Of a stretch of DNA of 64,000 nt, positions 28,735-37,435 are shown one piece after another (the stretch's first letter is position 1; the number at the start of each line of letters is the position of its first letter). The stretch is from Acidimicrobiales bacterium (GTDB lineage: Bacteria; Actinomycetota; Acidimicrobiia; Acidimicrobiales; Bog-793). Where the stretch lies: NCBI GenBank assembly GCA_035533595.1, contig DATLTN010000047.1, positions 1 to 64,000 of the forward strand. The letters run 5' to 3'. The notes under the pieces were generated by a model. It made no database searches and had not been told where the DNA came from. It saw nothing but the letters and a program-made list of their open reading frames with translations. The position numbers and the translations under genes are program-made.

Positions 28735-29781
28735 GTGATCATCGGAGTCGGGCTCGACGGACGCCTCTCACTGAAGCTTCCCGAGATGCGGGAGGCGGCC
28801 CGGCAGGCTGCGTCGATGGGCTTCGAGTCGGCCTGGACCCCCGCCGGGGGCGTGCCGGACTCCTTCCACCTCTGTGACCAGTGGTCCCTCGCCACCGAGG
28901 AGGTGCTCGGCCACCCCCTGCGCACGGGCATCAGCGTCGTCCCCGCGCCGCGGAGCTGGAACCCGTTGTCGCTCGCCGCGCAGGCGGCCACCCTCGGCGT
29001 CGTCTCGGGGAACCGCTTCGTGCTCGGCATCGGCACAGGCGGCGCCGGCGCGAGCTACTGGAACAACGCCGGCCTCCCCGACCGCCCGATCGCGGTGATG
29101 CGCGACTACCTGCAGGTGCTGCGGCGCCTGCTCGCCGGCGAGACCGTCTCCTACGACGGCCCCGCGCTGCACGTCGATCAGTACGCGCTCGGCGGGGAGC
29201 GCGTGGACGTCCCCGTCTTCCTCGCCGCGCTCGGCCCGCAGATGCTGCGTCTGGCGGGCGAGGCCGCCGACGGCGCCTGCCTCAACTGGGCCTCGCCCGA
29301 GCAGATCGCGTGGAGCCGGGAGCGCCTCGGCGAGGGTGCGGCCAAAGCCGGCCGGGACGCCTCCTCGCTCGTGCTCTCGATGTACATCCGGGTGTGCGTC
29401 GACGAGAACGTGGAGGCGGCCCGGCGCGCCTTCGCGACGCAGGTGCTCGGCTACGCGCTCGTGCGCCAGGGCGGCGACACCACGCTCGCCTATCGCGGCC
29501 ACTTCGGAAGGATGGGCTTCGACGAGGCGCTGCGCGAGCTCGAGGCACGTCGCGACGCGGGGGAGTCCATCGAGCAGCTCTGCGACTCGGTCCCCGAGGA
29601 GCTGCTCACCGAGGTCGGCTACTACGGGAGCGCCTCGGGCGCGGCGGCCCGCTTCGCCGCCCTCTCCTCCGGCCTCGACGAGACGATCGTCCGGGTGGTC
29701 ACCGCCACGAAGACGCTCGACGCCACGCTCTACGCGATGGACGCCCTCACGCCCGACAAGATCCGCGCGGCCGCGGCGTAG
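28735..29781 (+). CDS. LLM-class F420-dependent oxidoreductase
   Basis: A luciferase-like TIM-barrel oxidoreductase of 348 residues. It begins 'VIIGVGLDGRLSLKLPEMRE', with 'AAQAATLGVVSGNRFVLGIG' and 'PVFLAALGPQMLRLAGEAAD', which are the LLM core motifs seen in F420-dependent enzymes. GTG at 28735 with GGAAGGG upstream is the best start; the frame upstream of it is not conserved. It is followed 13 nt later by a DUF1932 dehydrogenase on the same strand, so the pair may act on related substrates. Confidence 0.9.
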   Translation: MIIGVGLDGRLSLKLPEMREAARQAASMGFESAWTPAGGVPDSFHLCDQWSLATEEVLGHPLRTGISVVPAPRSWNPLSLAAQAATLGVVSGNRFVLGIGTGGAGASYWNNAGLPDRPIAVMRDYLQVLRRLLAGETVSYDGPALHVDQYALGGERVDVPVFLAALGPQMLRLAGEAADGACLNWASPEQIAWSRERLGEGAAKAGRDASSLVLSMYIRVCVDENVEAARRAFATQVLGYALVRQGGDTTLAYRGHFGRMGFDEALRELEARRDAGESIEQLCDSVPEELLTEVGYYGSASGAAARFAALSSGLDETIVRVVTATKTLDATLYAMDALTPDKIRAAAA

Positions 29782-29794
29782 CCGGGGTACGGCG

Positions 29795-30622
29795 ATGCGG
29801 ATCGGCATCCTCCACCCGGGCGAGATGGGGGCCGGGATCGGCGGGGCGCTCGCCGAGGCGGGCCACGACGTCTTCTGGGCCTCGGAGGGGCGTAGCGCGG
29901 CAACGAGCGGGCGCGCCGCCGACGAGGGGCTCATCGACCTCGGCTCGGTCGTCGCCGTCGTCGCCGCGGCGGAGGTGATCTTCTCGGTCTGCCCGCCGCA
30001 CGCTGCGGTCGACGTGGCCAACGAGGTCGCCGGCTTCGACGGCCTCTACCTCGACGCCAACGCGATCGCGCCCGCGACCGCAGCCGAGGTCGCGTACGTG
30101 ATCGAGTCCGCCGGCGGCAACTACCTGGACGGAGGGATCGTCGGCGCCCCGCCCAAGCCTGGGCGACCGACCAAGCTCTACCTCTCTGGCGCGGCGGCGG
30201 AGGAGCTCGCGAGCGCCCTCGAGGGCGCGAACCTCGACTGCCGGGTGCTGTCGGCGCGGCCCGGCGATGCCTCCGCGCTGAAGGCGGCCTACGCAGCGTG
30301 GACCAAGGGCACCTCCGCCCTCATCCTCTCGGTGCGGAGCCTCGCCCGCTCCTTCGGGATCGAGGAGGCGCTCGTCACCGAGTGGGCGGACTCCCAACCC
30401 GGACTCGACGCCCGCGCTTCGGCCGCCGCCCAGCAGGCCGCGACCAAGGGGTGGCGCTGGATCGGGGAGATGGAGGAGATCGCGAAGACCTTCGAGGCAG
30501 TCGGCCTGCCCGGTGGGTTCCACCACGCCGCTGCGGAGATCTATCGGCGCTGCCGACACGACGACACCGCCACCAGCCTCGACGAGGTCCTCGGCGACCT
30601 CTCCCAGCCGGAGCCTTCCTAA
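29795..30622 (+). CDS. NAD(P)-binding 6-phosphogluconate-dehydrogenase-like protein with DUF1932 domain
   Basis: A protein of 275 residues. The N-terminal Rossmann fold 'RIGILHPGEMGAGIGGALAE' is as in beta-hydroxyacid dehydrogenases, followed by 'YLDANAIAP' and 'NYLDGGIVGAPPKPG', where the first motif corresponds to the substrate loop. The helical C-terminal half from 'KAAYAAWTKGTSALIL' onward fits DUF1932. The substrate is unknown. It is probably co-transcribed with the LLM oxidoreductase. Confidence 0.86.
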   Translation: MRIGILHPGEMGAGIGGALAEAGHDVFWASEGRSAATSGRAADEGLIDLGSVVAVVAAAEVIFSVCPPHAAVDVANEVAGFDGLYLDANAIAPATAAEVAYVIESAGGNYLDGGIVGAPPKPGRPTKLYLSGAAAEELASALEGANLDCRVLSARPGDASALKAAYAAWTKGTSALILSVRSLARSFGIEEALVTEWADSQPGLDARASAAAQQAATKGWRWIGEMEEIAKTFEAVGLPGGFHHAAAEIYRRCRHDDTATSLDEVLGDLSQPEPS

Positions 30623-30667
30623 CTCGCCGGCGGCGCACGCCCCCCGGCCGAACGACGAGGGTGCCCG

Positions 30668-32953
30668 GTGACGACGCGCGCCGGGCCGGCCGTGACCTCC
30701 TCGTCGCCGCCCGACCCCGGCCCCGGCCGCGGTGGAGCGGTGTTGGCCACGCCGGGCCGTGGGGGCCGCCTCGGCCGGCTGCGGCGCGTCCACCCGGCGC
30801 TCGCGCTCGTCTGCGCGCCGGTGGTGTTCAACCTCGTCGCCCTCCGCCACGAGGCCTCGGTCGTCTCCACGCTGAACGACAGCTCGTTCCACGAGCAGAT
30901 GGTCCGCTACGCCGTGCACCAGCTGCAGCTCGGGCATCTCCCGCTCGACGGCTGGTACCCCTACCTCGGCCTCGGCTCTCCCCTCTTTCTGCACTACCAG
31001 AGCCTCGGCGCGACGCTCGCGGGTCTGCTCGGACTGGCCATCGGCGGGGACCGGGCCTTCTCGATTGCGCTCTACCTGCTCGTCGCGCTGTGGCCCGTCT
31101 GCGTGTACCTCGCGGCGCGTCTGCTCGGCCTCACCCGTTGGCAGGCGGGAGGTGCGGCGGTCGTCTCCTCGTTCGTCGCCAGCGCGACGGGCGTCGGCTA
31201 CGAGCAGCCCAGCTACCTCTTCGTCGGCTTCGGCGTGTGGTCCCAACTGATCGGGATGTGGGGCCTCCCGCTCGCCTGGGGGTTCACGGCACGCGCGATC
31301 CGCCACGGCCGGGGCTACGCGCTGAGCGCGTTCTTCATCGCCTTCACGATCGCCAGCCACTTCATCACCGGCTACCTGACGGCGTTGCCGCTCGTCCTCG
31401 TCCCCCTCGCGGCCCCCTCCGAGCTCCGGCGGCGGCTGCGGCGCAGCGCGTTCGTCGCGCTCTGCGCCTTCCTCGCCTCTGCGTGGGTCACCCTCCCCCT
31501 CGTCCTCACGGGCCGCTACACCTCGCTGAACGAGTTCCTCCAGGGGAGCGTCGACACCGACTCCTACGGCGCGCGCCAGGCGCTGCGGTGGCTCTTTGAC
31601 GGGAGCCTCTTCGACTTCGGCCGCCTCCTCCCGGTCCTCACCGTGCTCGTCCTCGTCGGCTTGGCCCGCGCGCTCTGGCGATGGCGCGAGGACGAGGTCG
31701 CCCGTCTGCTCGCCCTCTGCTTCGGGGTCGCCCTGGTCGCCTTCTTCGGCCGTCCGACGCTCGGTCCGCTGCTCCACCTGCTCCCGGGGGCGCGCGACCT
31801 GTTCCTCCGTCGCTTCGTCGTCGGGGTGCAGCTCGCCGGGATCCTGCTCGCTGGGGTCGCCCTCGAGCGTCTCGCCGCGGGCGCGCGCTCCCTCGCGGTG
31901 CGGCGGACGTCGTGGAGGCTCGCACCCCGGCCACTGCTCGCCGGGATCGGCGCCGTCGTCGCGACGACGGCCCTGCTCGCGCCGGCGTGGACGCACGCGC
32001 TGTCCACCGACAACCGCGACGCCTTCTACGTCGGCCAGCAGCGGGCGAACGACGCGAGCATCGGCCCGGCGATCGCGGAGCTCGTCGCGCAGGCCGAGGT
32101 GCTCGGCCCGGGGCGCTTCTTCGCCGGCAACCCGACCGATGGCTGGGGGAGCCTCTTCACGGTCGGGAGCTCGCCCGGGAGCGTCCCGGTCTTCAAGTAC
32201 CTGGCGAGCCTCGACGTCGACCTCGTCGGGTACACGCTGCGGACGTCCTCGCTGATGACCGACCCCGAGGGCTACTTCGACGAGGACGACCCCGCCGACT
32301 ACCCGCTCTTCGGCATCCGCTACCTGCTGCTCCCGGCGCTGAACCCGCCCGCCGCAGTGGGTCAGGTGATCGCCGCGGCGCGGGCCACGCTCGTAGAGCG
32401 CGTCGGCGGCGACGCGCTCTACGAGACGCACGGCGACGGCTACTTCCGCGTCGTGCAGACCGCGGGGGTGATCCCCGCCGACCGCACCGACATCGGCCTC
32501 GCGACGGAGGCCTTCGTGCACTCGTCGCTCGCCCTCGACGGCCCCTATCCCGTCATCGCCTACGGCGGGCAGTCGCCGCCCGCGACGACGCTCCCCGCGG
32601 GCGGGGCGCGAGCGACGACCGGCGCGGTGCTGGCCGCGGGCACCGACCTCCCCGAGGGGCTGGCGAGCGCCACCGTCTCGGCCGCAGGCAGATCGGTCGT
32701 CGTCCTCGCCGTGTCCTACGACCCGGGCTGGACGGCCACGGTCGACGGCCGCGCCGCGCCGACCCAGATGGTCGCCCCGGCGCTCGTCGGCGTCGCGGTC
32801 AGCCCCGGCCGCCACGTCGTCGCCTTCCGCTATCGGCCGCCCTCGTACTACCCCGAGCTGTTCGCGCTGGCGGTCGTCGGTCTCGCCGGCCCTGCGCTCC
32901 TCGAGCGCTCCCGTCGGCGACGCCGCGGCGGGAGCCCCGCCCCGGACAGCTGA
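30668..32953 (+). CDS. Large multi-membrane-segment protein, YfhO / GT-C glycosyltransferase-like
   Basis: A 761-residue protein. A Pro/Gly-rich cytoplasmic start is followed by about 12 hydrophobic segments from residue 45 to 450, with a first loop 'HEQMVRYAVHQLQLGHLPLD' typical of GT-C-type proteins. An extracytoplasmic region of about 270 residues carries 'AVSYDPGWTATVDGRAAPTQ' and 'VAFRYRPPSYYPELF', which resembles the end of YfhO-like proteins, and a last membrane segment closes it. It likely transfers a sugar from a lipid carrier outside the membrane, or serves polysaccharide assembly. Two similar membrane proteins are at 34.4 and 39.9 kb. Confidence 0.75.
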   Translation: MTTRAGPAVTSSSPPDPGPGRGGAVLATPGRGGRLGRLRRVHPALALVCAPVVFNLVALRHEASVVSTLNDSSFHEQMVRYAVHQLQLGHLPLDGWYPYLGLGSPLFLHYQSLGATLAGLLGLAIGGDRAFSIALYLLVALWPVCVYLAARLLGLTRWQAGGAAVVSSFVASATGVGYEQPSYLFVGFGVWSQLIGMWGLPLAWGFTARAIRHGRGYALSAFFIAFTIASHFITGYLTALPLVLVPLAAPSELRRRLRRSAFVALCAFLASAWVTLPLVLTGRYTSLNEFLQGSVDTDSYGARQALRWLFDGSLFDFGRLLPVLTVLVLVGLARALWRWREDEVARLLALCFGVALVAFFGRPTLGPLLHLLPGARDLFLRRFVVGVQLAGILLAGVALERLAAGARSLAVRRTSWRLAPRPLLAGIGAVVATTALLAPAWTHALSTDNRDAFYVGQQRANDASIGPAIAELVAQAEVLGPGRFFAGNPTDGWGSLFTVGSSPGSVPVFKYLASLDVDLVGYTLRTSSLMTDPEGYFDEDDPADYPLFGIRYLLLPALNPPAAVGQVIAAARATLVERVGGDALYETHGDGYFRVVQTAGVIPADRTDIGLATEAFVHSSLALDGPYPVIAYGGQSPPATTLPAGGARATTGAVLAAGTDLPEGLASATVSAAGRSVVVLAVSYDPGWTATVDGRAAPTQMVAPALVGVAVSPGRHVVAFRYRPPSYYPELFALAVVGLAGPALLERSRRRRRGGSPAPDS

Positions 32954-32987
32954 CGGCCCGCGACCGCTCGGCCCCGCGGCCGCCGGG

Positions 32988-33413
32988 TCAGCTCCGCCCG
33001 GGGGCGCTCGGCTCGTCGAGCCGTTCGAGGTTCACGACGATCGACTCGTCGGTGGTGCGCGCGATGACGACGACGGCAACCTCGTCGCCGGGGTTCTCCT
33101 CGCGGTGGGGGGCGAAGGGGGGCACGTACACGTAGTCGCCGGGGGCCGCCTCGACGCGCACCTCCACGCCGTGCTCGAGATAGACGAAGACCGGGCTGCC
33201 GGAGACGACGTAGATCGCCGTCTCCGCGACGCCGTGGTGGTGGTTGCCCGAGACGGCCCCCGCCGCCATGTGGGTCTCGCCCATGAACAGCGCCTCCGAA
33301 GCGGTGAGCCGACCGGAGACCGCGGCGAGGCGTCGCATGCCGCTCGACTGCGCGGTGTCGGCGCTCAGCGTTCCGGCGGCGACGCGTCGCACGGTCCGAT
33401 CGTCTGCGGCCAT
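32988..33413 (-). CDS. Single-domain cupin protein
   Basis: A 141-residue beta-barrel cupin. Motif 1 'GNHHHGVAETAIYVVSGSPV' and motif 2 'PGDYVYVPPFAPHREENPGD' supply the His and Glu metal ligands. The function is unknown; such proteins are often isomerases, small dioxygenases or sensors. ATG at 33413 is chosen. The frame runs far upstream but only as an antisense shadow of the reductase gene. It is divergent from that gene. Confidence 0.82.
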   Translation of the reverse strand: MAADDRTVRRVAAGTLSADTAQSSGMRRLAAVSGRLTASEALFMGETHMAAGAVSGNHHHGVAETAIYVVSGSPVFVYLEHGVEVRVEAAPGDYVYVPPFAPHREENPGDEVAVVVIARTTDESIVVNLERLDEPSAPGRS

Positions 33414-33449
33414 GCTCAGTAGTCTCCCCCAGGTCCGGGGCAGCGGCGA

Positions 33450-34439
33450 GTGGAGGTGGCGGTGGGGCGGTACGTGATCTACGGCGCGGGCGGCGTCGGT
33501 GGCGTGCTCGGCGGTCGCCTCTTCGAGCACGGCAACGAGGTCGCGCTGATCTGCCGGGGCGAGCACCGCGCCGCGATCGCCGCCTCGGGGCTGCGCGTCG
33601 ACTCGCCCGAGGGCTCCGTGACCCTCCCCGTGCCCGTCTTCGGCACCCCCGCCGAGGTCGGCCTCGACGCGGACGACGTCGTGGTGCTCACGATGAAGAG
33701 CCAGGACACCCTCGGCGCGCTCGAGGCGCTGGAACGCTGCGCGCCACCGTCGATCGCCCTCCTCTGCGCGCAGAACGGCATCGCCAACGAAGGGCTCGCC
33801 CTGCGCTTCTTCGAGCACGTCTACGGCCTCTGCGTCGTCTGCGCCACGACCTACCTCGCGCCGGGGGTGGTGATGGCCCACTCCGCCCCGACGAGCGGGG
33901 CCTTCGACCTCGGCCGCTACCCCGGCGGCGTCGACGACCGCGCCCGCACGATCGCCGACGACTTCACCGCCGCGACGTGGCCGACGACGCTCCGCGCGGA
34001 CGTCATGCGGTGGAAGCACACCAAGCTGCTCCGCAACCTCGGGAACGTGGTGCACGCGCTCTGCGGGCCGGAGTTGCGCGAGGGGCCGGTCTTCGAACGA
34101 CTGAGCGCCGAGGGGCGGGCGGTCTTCGCCGCGGCCGGCATCGCGACCGTCTCGCCCGAAGAATGGGCGGAGGGGGGCCGGCAGGCGCTCGTGCGCTTCC
34201 TCCCCGTCGAGGGCCACCCCCACCCCGCGGGATCGACCTGGCAGAGCCTCGTGCGCGGCGCGGGCTCGGTCGAGACCGACTACCTGAACGGGGAGATCGT
34301 GCTCCTCGGGCGCCTGCACGGCGTGCCGACGCCGGCGAACGCCGCAGTGATGCGCCTCGGCAGCGCGCTCGTCGCGAGCGGGAGCGGGCCGGGCACGATG
34401 CGCGAGGACGAACTTCTCGCAGCCTTCGACGCCGCCTGA
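33450..34439 (+). CDS. Ketopantoate reductase family (PanE/ApbA) protein
   Basis: An NAD(P)H-dependent 2-dehydropantoate 2-reductase relative of 325-329 residues. It has the Rossmann loop 'YVIYGAGGVGGVLGGRLFEH', 'VLTMKSQDTLGALEAL', 'CAQNGIANE', and the C-terminal helical part with 'RWKHTKLLRNLGN' (the KhxxN helix) and 'VETDYLNGEIV'. Many relatives act on other 2-ketoacids. Three in-frame GTG codons (33450, 33456 and 33462) are possible starts, and the GGAGGT just before the last favours 33462. Confidence 0.86.
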   Translation: MEVAVGRYVIYGAGGVGGVLGGRLFEHGNEVALICRGEHRAAIAASGLRVDSPEGSVTLPVPVFGTPAEVGLDADDVVVLTMKSQDTLGALEALERCAPPSIALLCAQNGIANEGLALRFFEHVYGLCVVCATTYLAPGVVMAHSAPTSGAFDLGRYPGGVDDRARTIADDFTAATWPTTLRADVMRWKHTKLLRNLGNVVHALCGPELREGPVFERLSAEGRAVFAAAGIATVSPEEWAEGGRQALVRFLPVEGHPHPAGSTWQSLVRGAGSVETDYLNGEIVLLGRLHGVPTPANAAVMRLGSALVASGSGPGTMREDELLAAFDAA

Positions 34440-34443
34440 GCCC

Positions 34444-36012
34444 GTGCGCTCCCGGCGGTTGCGCTCCGCCGCCCTCGGCGCCCTCGGCCTCCTCGCGCTG
34501 AGCACGCTCTACTACTTCGTCTCGGTGCACGCCTTCGCCGGCAACTCCGACGGGGCGACCGTCGTCCTCGAGGGCGCGGCGGTGCGCGACGGTCACCTCG
34601 CCCTCGCCCACTGGCGGCTCTCGCTCGACTCCTTCTGGACCGTCGACGTGCTCTTCTACGCCCTCGCGGTCCTCGTCGGCGGGGTGCGCGCGGCGGCGAT
34701 GCATCTCGTCCCGGCGGTGCTCGCGGCGGCGACGGTGCTGCTCGGCACCCTCCTCGTCGTGCGCGGCCAGCCCCGCAGAGCCGCCTTCGCCGCGCTGTTC
34801 ACGGTGGCGGCGCTGCTCGTCCTCCCCGGCCACGCCCTCGCCTTTTTCCTCCTGCAGGGGCCCTGGCACGTCGGCACCGTCCTGTACTGCCTCGGCGCGA
34901 TGGCCCTCCTCGACGGCAGGCCGCCCGGCTGGCGCTGGTGCCTCGCCGTGGCCCTCCTCGCCGGCGCACTCCTCGGCGACCTGCAGGCGCTCGCGCTCGG
35001 GGTCCTCCCCGTCGCGCTCGGGGGGCTGGCCGCGGCGGCGCGCACGAACTCGCTCCGCCGGGGCGCCGCGTCGCTCGCCGCGGCGCCCGCAGCGGTAGCG
35101 CTCGCGCTCGTGGTGCGCCTCCTCGCCGAGGCGCTCGGCACCTTCCAGCTGGCGCCGAGCCGCCGGGGGACCACCCTCGCCCAGCTGCGGGCGGATCCGG
35201 GACTGCTCGGCAACTGGCTGGCCGCCTTCGTCGGGGTGCACCGCGGTGCGATCGGCGGACCGAAGGTCTCGCCGCTCCTCGAGCTCCCCCACCTCCTCGG
35301 CCTGCTCGCGATCGCGGCAGGGGTGCTCGGAGCGGCCGTCGCCCTCGTGCGGGGGATCGGCCGGGCGGGCGCCGCGCCCGCCGCGGAGCGGGACTGGCGC
35401 CTCGACGACCAACTCCTCTTCGGCCTCCTCGGCGGGGTGGCGGTCTTCTGCGAGCTGACCGAGAGCGCCAGCCCCTCCTACGCCCGTTACCTCGACGCCG
35501 TCGTCCTCTTCGGCGCGTTCCTCGCGGCACGCCTCGTCGGGCGCCTCGTGCTCGGTGCGCCGCGTCCGCTGCTCGCCGTGGGCGTGCTGCTCGGGGCGCT
35601 GTCACTCGCCACCTCGGCGGCGGTGACAGCGGTCGACCTCTCGGCGCGCCCGCCGCGCAGCGCCAGCGCCGCGCTCGAGCGCTTCCTCCTCGCCCACCAC
35701 CTCACCGAGGGGATCGGCGACTACTGGGCGGCCTCGGTCGTCACCGTCGACACAGGAGGCGCCGTGCGCCTCCGCCCCGTGCTCGCCGACGGCGCGGGTC
35801 GCCTCGTCGCCGACGGGCGGCAGTCGAGCGCCGACTGGTACCGGGGGCAGAGCTTCTCCTTCCTCGTCTACGCGAAGCAGCCCTTCGGCGGCATCGTGCC
35901 CGCCGCGATCGCCCGCACCTTCGGCGCGCCGAGCCACACCTACCGCGTCGCCGGCTACTCGGTCGACACCTGGCCGCACGCGCTGCGCCTCGGTAACGAG
36001 ACCGCCTCGTGA
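34444..36012 (+). CDS. Integral membrane protein of unknown function (GT-C-like topology)
   Basis: A 522-residue protein with 10-11 hydrophobic segments. A first loop contains 'FAGNSDGATVVLEGAAVRDG', reminiscent of acidic GT-C loop 1. After the last membrane segment (near residue 395) come about 120 extracytoplasmic residues ending 'HTYRVAGYSVDTWPHALRLG'. I do not recognise a specific family. It starts 4 nt after the reductase stop and is probably co-transcribed with it. Confidence 0.65.
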   Translation: MRSRRLRSAALGALGLLALSTLYYFVSVHAFAGNSDGATVVLEGAAVRDGHLALAHWRLSLDSFWTVDVLFYALAVLVGGVRAAAMHLVPAVLAAATVLLGTLLVVRGQPRRAAFAALFTVAALLVLPGHALAFFLLQGPWHVGTVLYCLGAMALLDGRPPGWRWCLAVALLAGALLGDLQALALGVLPVALGGLAAAARTNSLRRGAASLAAAPAAVALALVVRLLAEALGTFQLAPSRRGTTLAQLRADPGLLGNWLAAFVGVHRGAIGGPKVSPLLELPHLLGLLAIAAGVLGAAVALVRGIGRAGAAPAAERDWRLDDQLLFGLLGGVAVFCELTESASPSYARYLDAVVLFGAFLAARLVGRLVLGAPRPLLAVGVLLGALSLATSAAVTAVDLSARPPRSASAALERFLLAHHLTEGIGDYWAASVVTVDTGGAVRLRPVLADGAGRLVADGRQSSADWYRGQSFSFLVYAKQPFGGIVPAAIARTFGAPSHTYRVAGYSVDTWPHALRLGNETAS

Positions 36013-36031
36013 GGAGGCTGCCCGGAAGGCG

Positions 36032-36403
36032 TCAGCGGCGTCGCGCGCTCGGGAAGTGGGTGCCGCGCTTCACCGCGAGCCGGCGCGCGCGCTTCGGCGG
36101 CGCCTGCTCCACGTCGGGGGCGACCTTCAGCTCCTCGTCGAAGAGGCGCTGGCCACCTTCGGCGGCCCTGCGGCGGCCGTCGACGTAGGGATCGACCTTC
36201 AGCCGGTAGGCCGACTGCCCGAGGCGCTCTGCGAGCGCGCCCTCGACGAGCTCGAAGGTGAGCGTCCAGCGCTTCCCGCACTTGCAGTCGCGGCGCGCGC
36301 CGGCCGGCGGCTTGAGGGCGCGGAAGCGCTCCCCGCAGTTCGGGCACCGCTGCTGTCCGAGCACCGCCGGCAAAGTTCGTCTCCCCGTCGTCGTTTCCGA
36401 CAT
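36032..36403 (-). CDS. Small zinc-ribbon protein
   Basis: A 123-residue protein: 'QRCPNCGERFRALKPP' and 'DCKCGKRWTLTFELVEG' supply a four-cysteine zinc ribbon, and the rest is charged, ending in an Arg-rich tail. The function is unknown. It converges on the membrane protein gene with a 19-bp gap and is followed upstream by the PIG-L deacetylase on the same strand. Confidence 0.65.
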   Translation of the reverse strand: MSETTTGRRTLPAVLGQQRCPNCGERFRALKPPAGARRDCKCGKRWTLTFELVEGALAERLGQSAYRLKVDPYVDGRRRAAEGGQRLFDEELKVAPDVEQAPPKRARRLAVKRGTHFPSARRR

Positions 36404-36436
36404 TGTGCCGCCGCGCTGCGACGGTGACGCGGAGGT

Positions 36437-37255
36437 CTACCGCAGTCCGGCGAAGAGGTCGTCCTCGGGAAGCGGCGCGCCGGTGCGGTCGTCGAGGCGG
36501 ATGAAGGTCTCGCTCGCGAAGAGGTGTTCGAGGACCTCCTCGGGAAAGGCGAGCCACGGGCTCCCGTCGAGCTGGCTCGCGTGCGCGGCGAGCGCGCGCT
36601 GCTTCACGAGGGCGTAGGCACCGGTGTCGACCCGGGTGGTCACGAGCTCGTCCGGGGTGCCGCGCCGCCCCGCTCTCCCCGACGGGCGCGGGCTCGAGAG
36701 GCCGAGGGCGTCGCGCGCCGCCGCCATCTCCTCGACGAACGCGGCGCTCCGCACCGAGAGGTAGAGCTTGTCGGGGATGCCGCTCTCGGCGCTCGCCGCG
36801 AGCGCCACCCGGTGCGCCATCACGTGGTCCGGGTGGCCCTCCCCGGCGCGCTCGTCGTAGGTGACGACGACCTGCGGGCGGTAGTGCGCGAGCAGCGCGG
36901 CGACCTTCGTCGCCGCCTCGTCGAGGGCGGCGTTGCAGAACGAGGTGGGGTCGCCGTTCCCCTCCCAGCCCCGCATCCCGGAGTCCCCGTAGCCGAGGCG
37001 CTCGAGGTGGCGCACGCCGAGCAGCGCGCAGGAGGCCTCGAGCTCGCGGGCGCGCACGGCGGCCACCGCGGCGGGCTCGTGGCCGGGCTCGCCGGGGTTC
37101 GCGAAGCCCGGAGCGAAGCCCTGCCGCCCGTCGGTGCAGGTGACGACGACCGTGGTGACCCCTTCGGCCGCGTACCTCGCGAGCACGCCGCCCGTCGGGA
37201 TCACCTCGTCGTCGGGGTGGGCGTGCACGGCCATCAGGCACAACGGAGCAGCCAT
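36437..37255 (-). CDS. PIG-L/LmbE family deacetylase (MshB-like)
   Basis: A zinc-dependent N-acetylglucosaminyl deacetylase fold of 272 residues. It has 'LMAVHAHPDDEVIPTGGVLA' with the AHPDDE zinc motif, 'VVVTCTDGRQG' and 'EGHPDHVMAHRVALAA' with the distal His. In actinobacteria relatives include MshB and Mca of mycothiol metabolism, which is a plausible but unproven role here. ATG at 37255 is the start; the upstream open frame is an antisense shadow. It is divergent from a GGDEF-EAL gene. Confidence 0.87.
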   Translation of the reverse strand: MAAPLCLMAVHAHPDDEVIPTGGVLARYAAEGVTTVVVTCTDGRQGFAPGFANPGEPGHEPAAVAAVRARELEASCALLGVRHLERLGYGDSGMRGWEGNGDPTSFCNAALDEAATKVAALLAHYRPQVVVTYDERAGEGHPDHVMAHRVALAASAESGIPDKLYLSVRSAAFVEEMAAARDALGLSSPRPSGRAGRRGTPDELVTTRVDTGAYALVKQRALAAHASQLDGSPWLAFPEEVLEHLFASETFIRLDDRTGAPLPEDDLFAGLR

Positions 37256-37303
37256 GCCGCATCTTCGCCGCTGCCAGCGTCGCGGGCGAATGCGTGAAGT
37301 ATC

Positions 37304-37435
37304 ATGAAAGCGCTCGACGGCTCCCTCGAAACCAGCAGACGACAGAGCGGAGTGAAGAGTGCGACGCACCGGAGGGACAGGACGCAGTTCCCGGCGAACC
37401 CCCCTCACGGCCGACCCCCGGGACAGCGGGCGCAG
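37304..37435 (+). promoter_or_regulatory. Probable leader of the GGDEF-EAL gene
   Basis: TATCAT at 37299-37304 looks like a -10 box and overlaps the first in-frame ATG (37304). If that box is used, the mRNA starts after this ATG, the true start is ATG 37436, and the mRNA carries a leader of about 125 nt. The residues encoded between the two ATGs are unlike any domain. I compared the leader with class I cyclic-di-GMP riboswitches and did not find the conserved core. Confidence 0.4.

Noticed and set aside
37309-37435. Cyclic-di-GMP class I riboswitch before the GGDEF-EAL gene
   Set aside because: Short matches (CGAAACC, GGACGCA) are present but the paired stems, the GNRA tetraloop and the conserved core are not.
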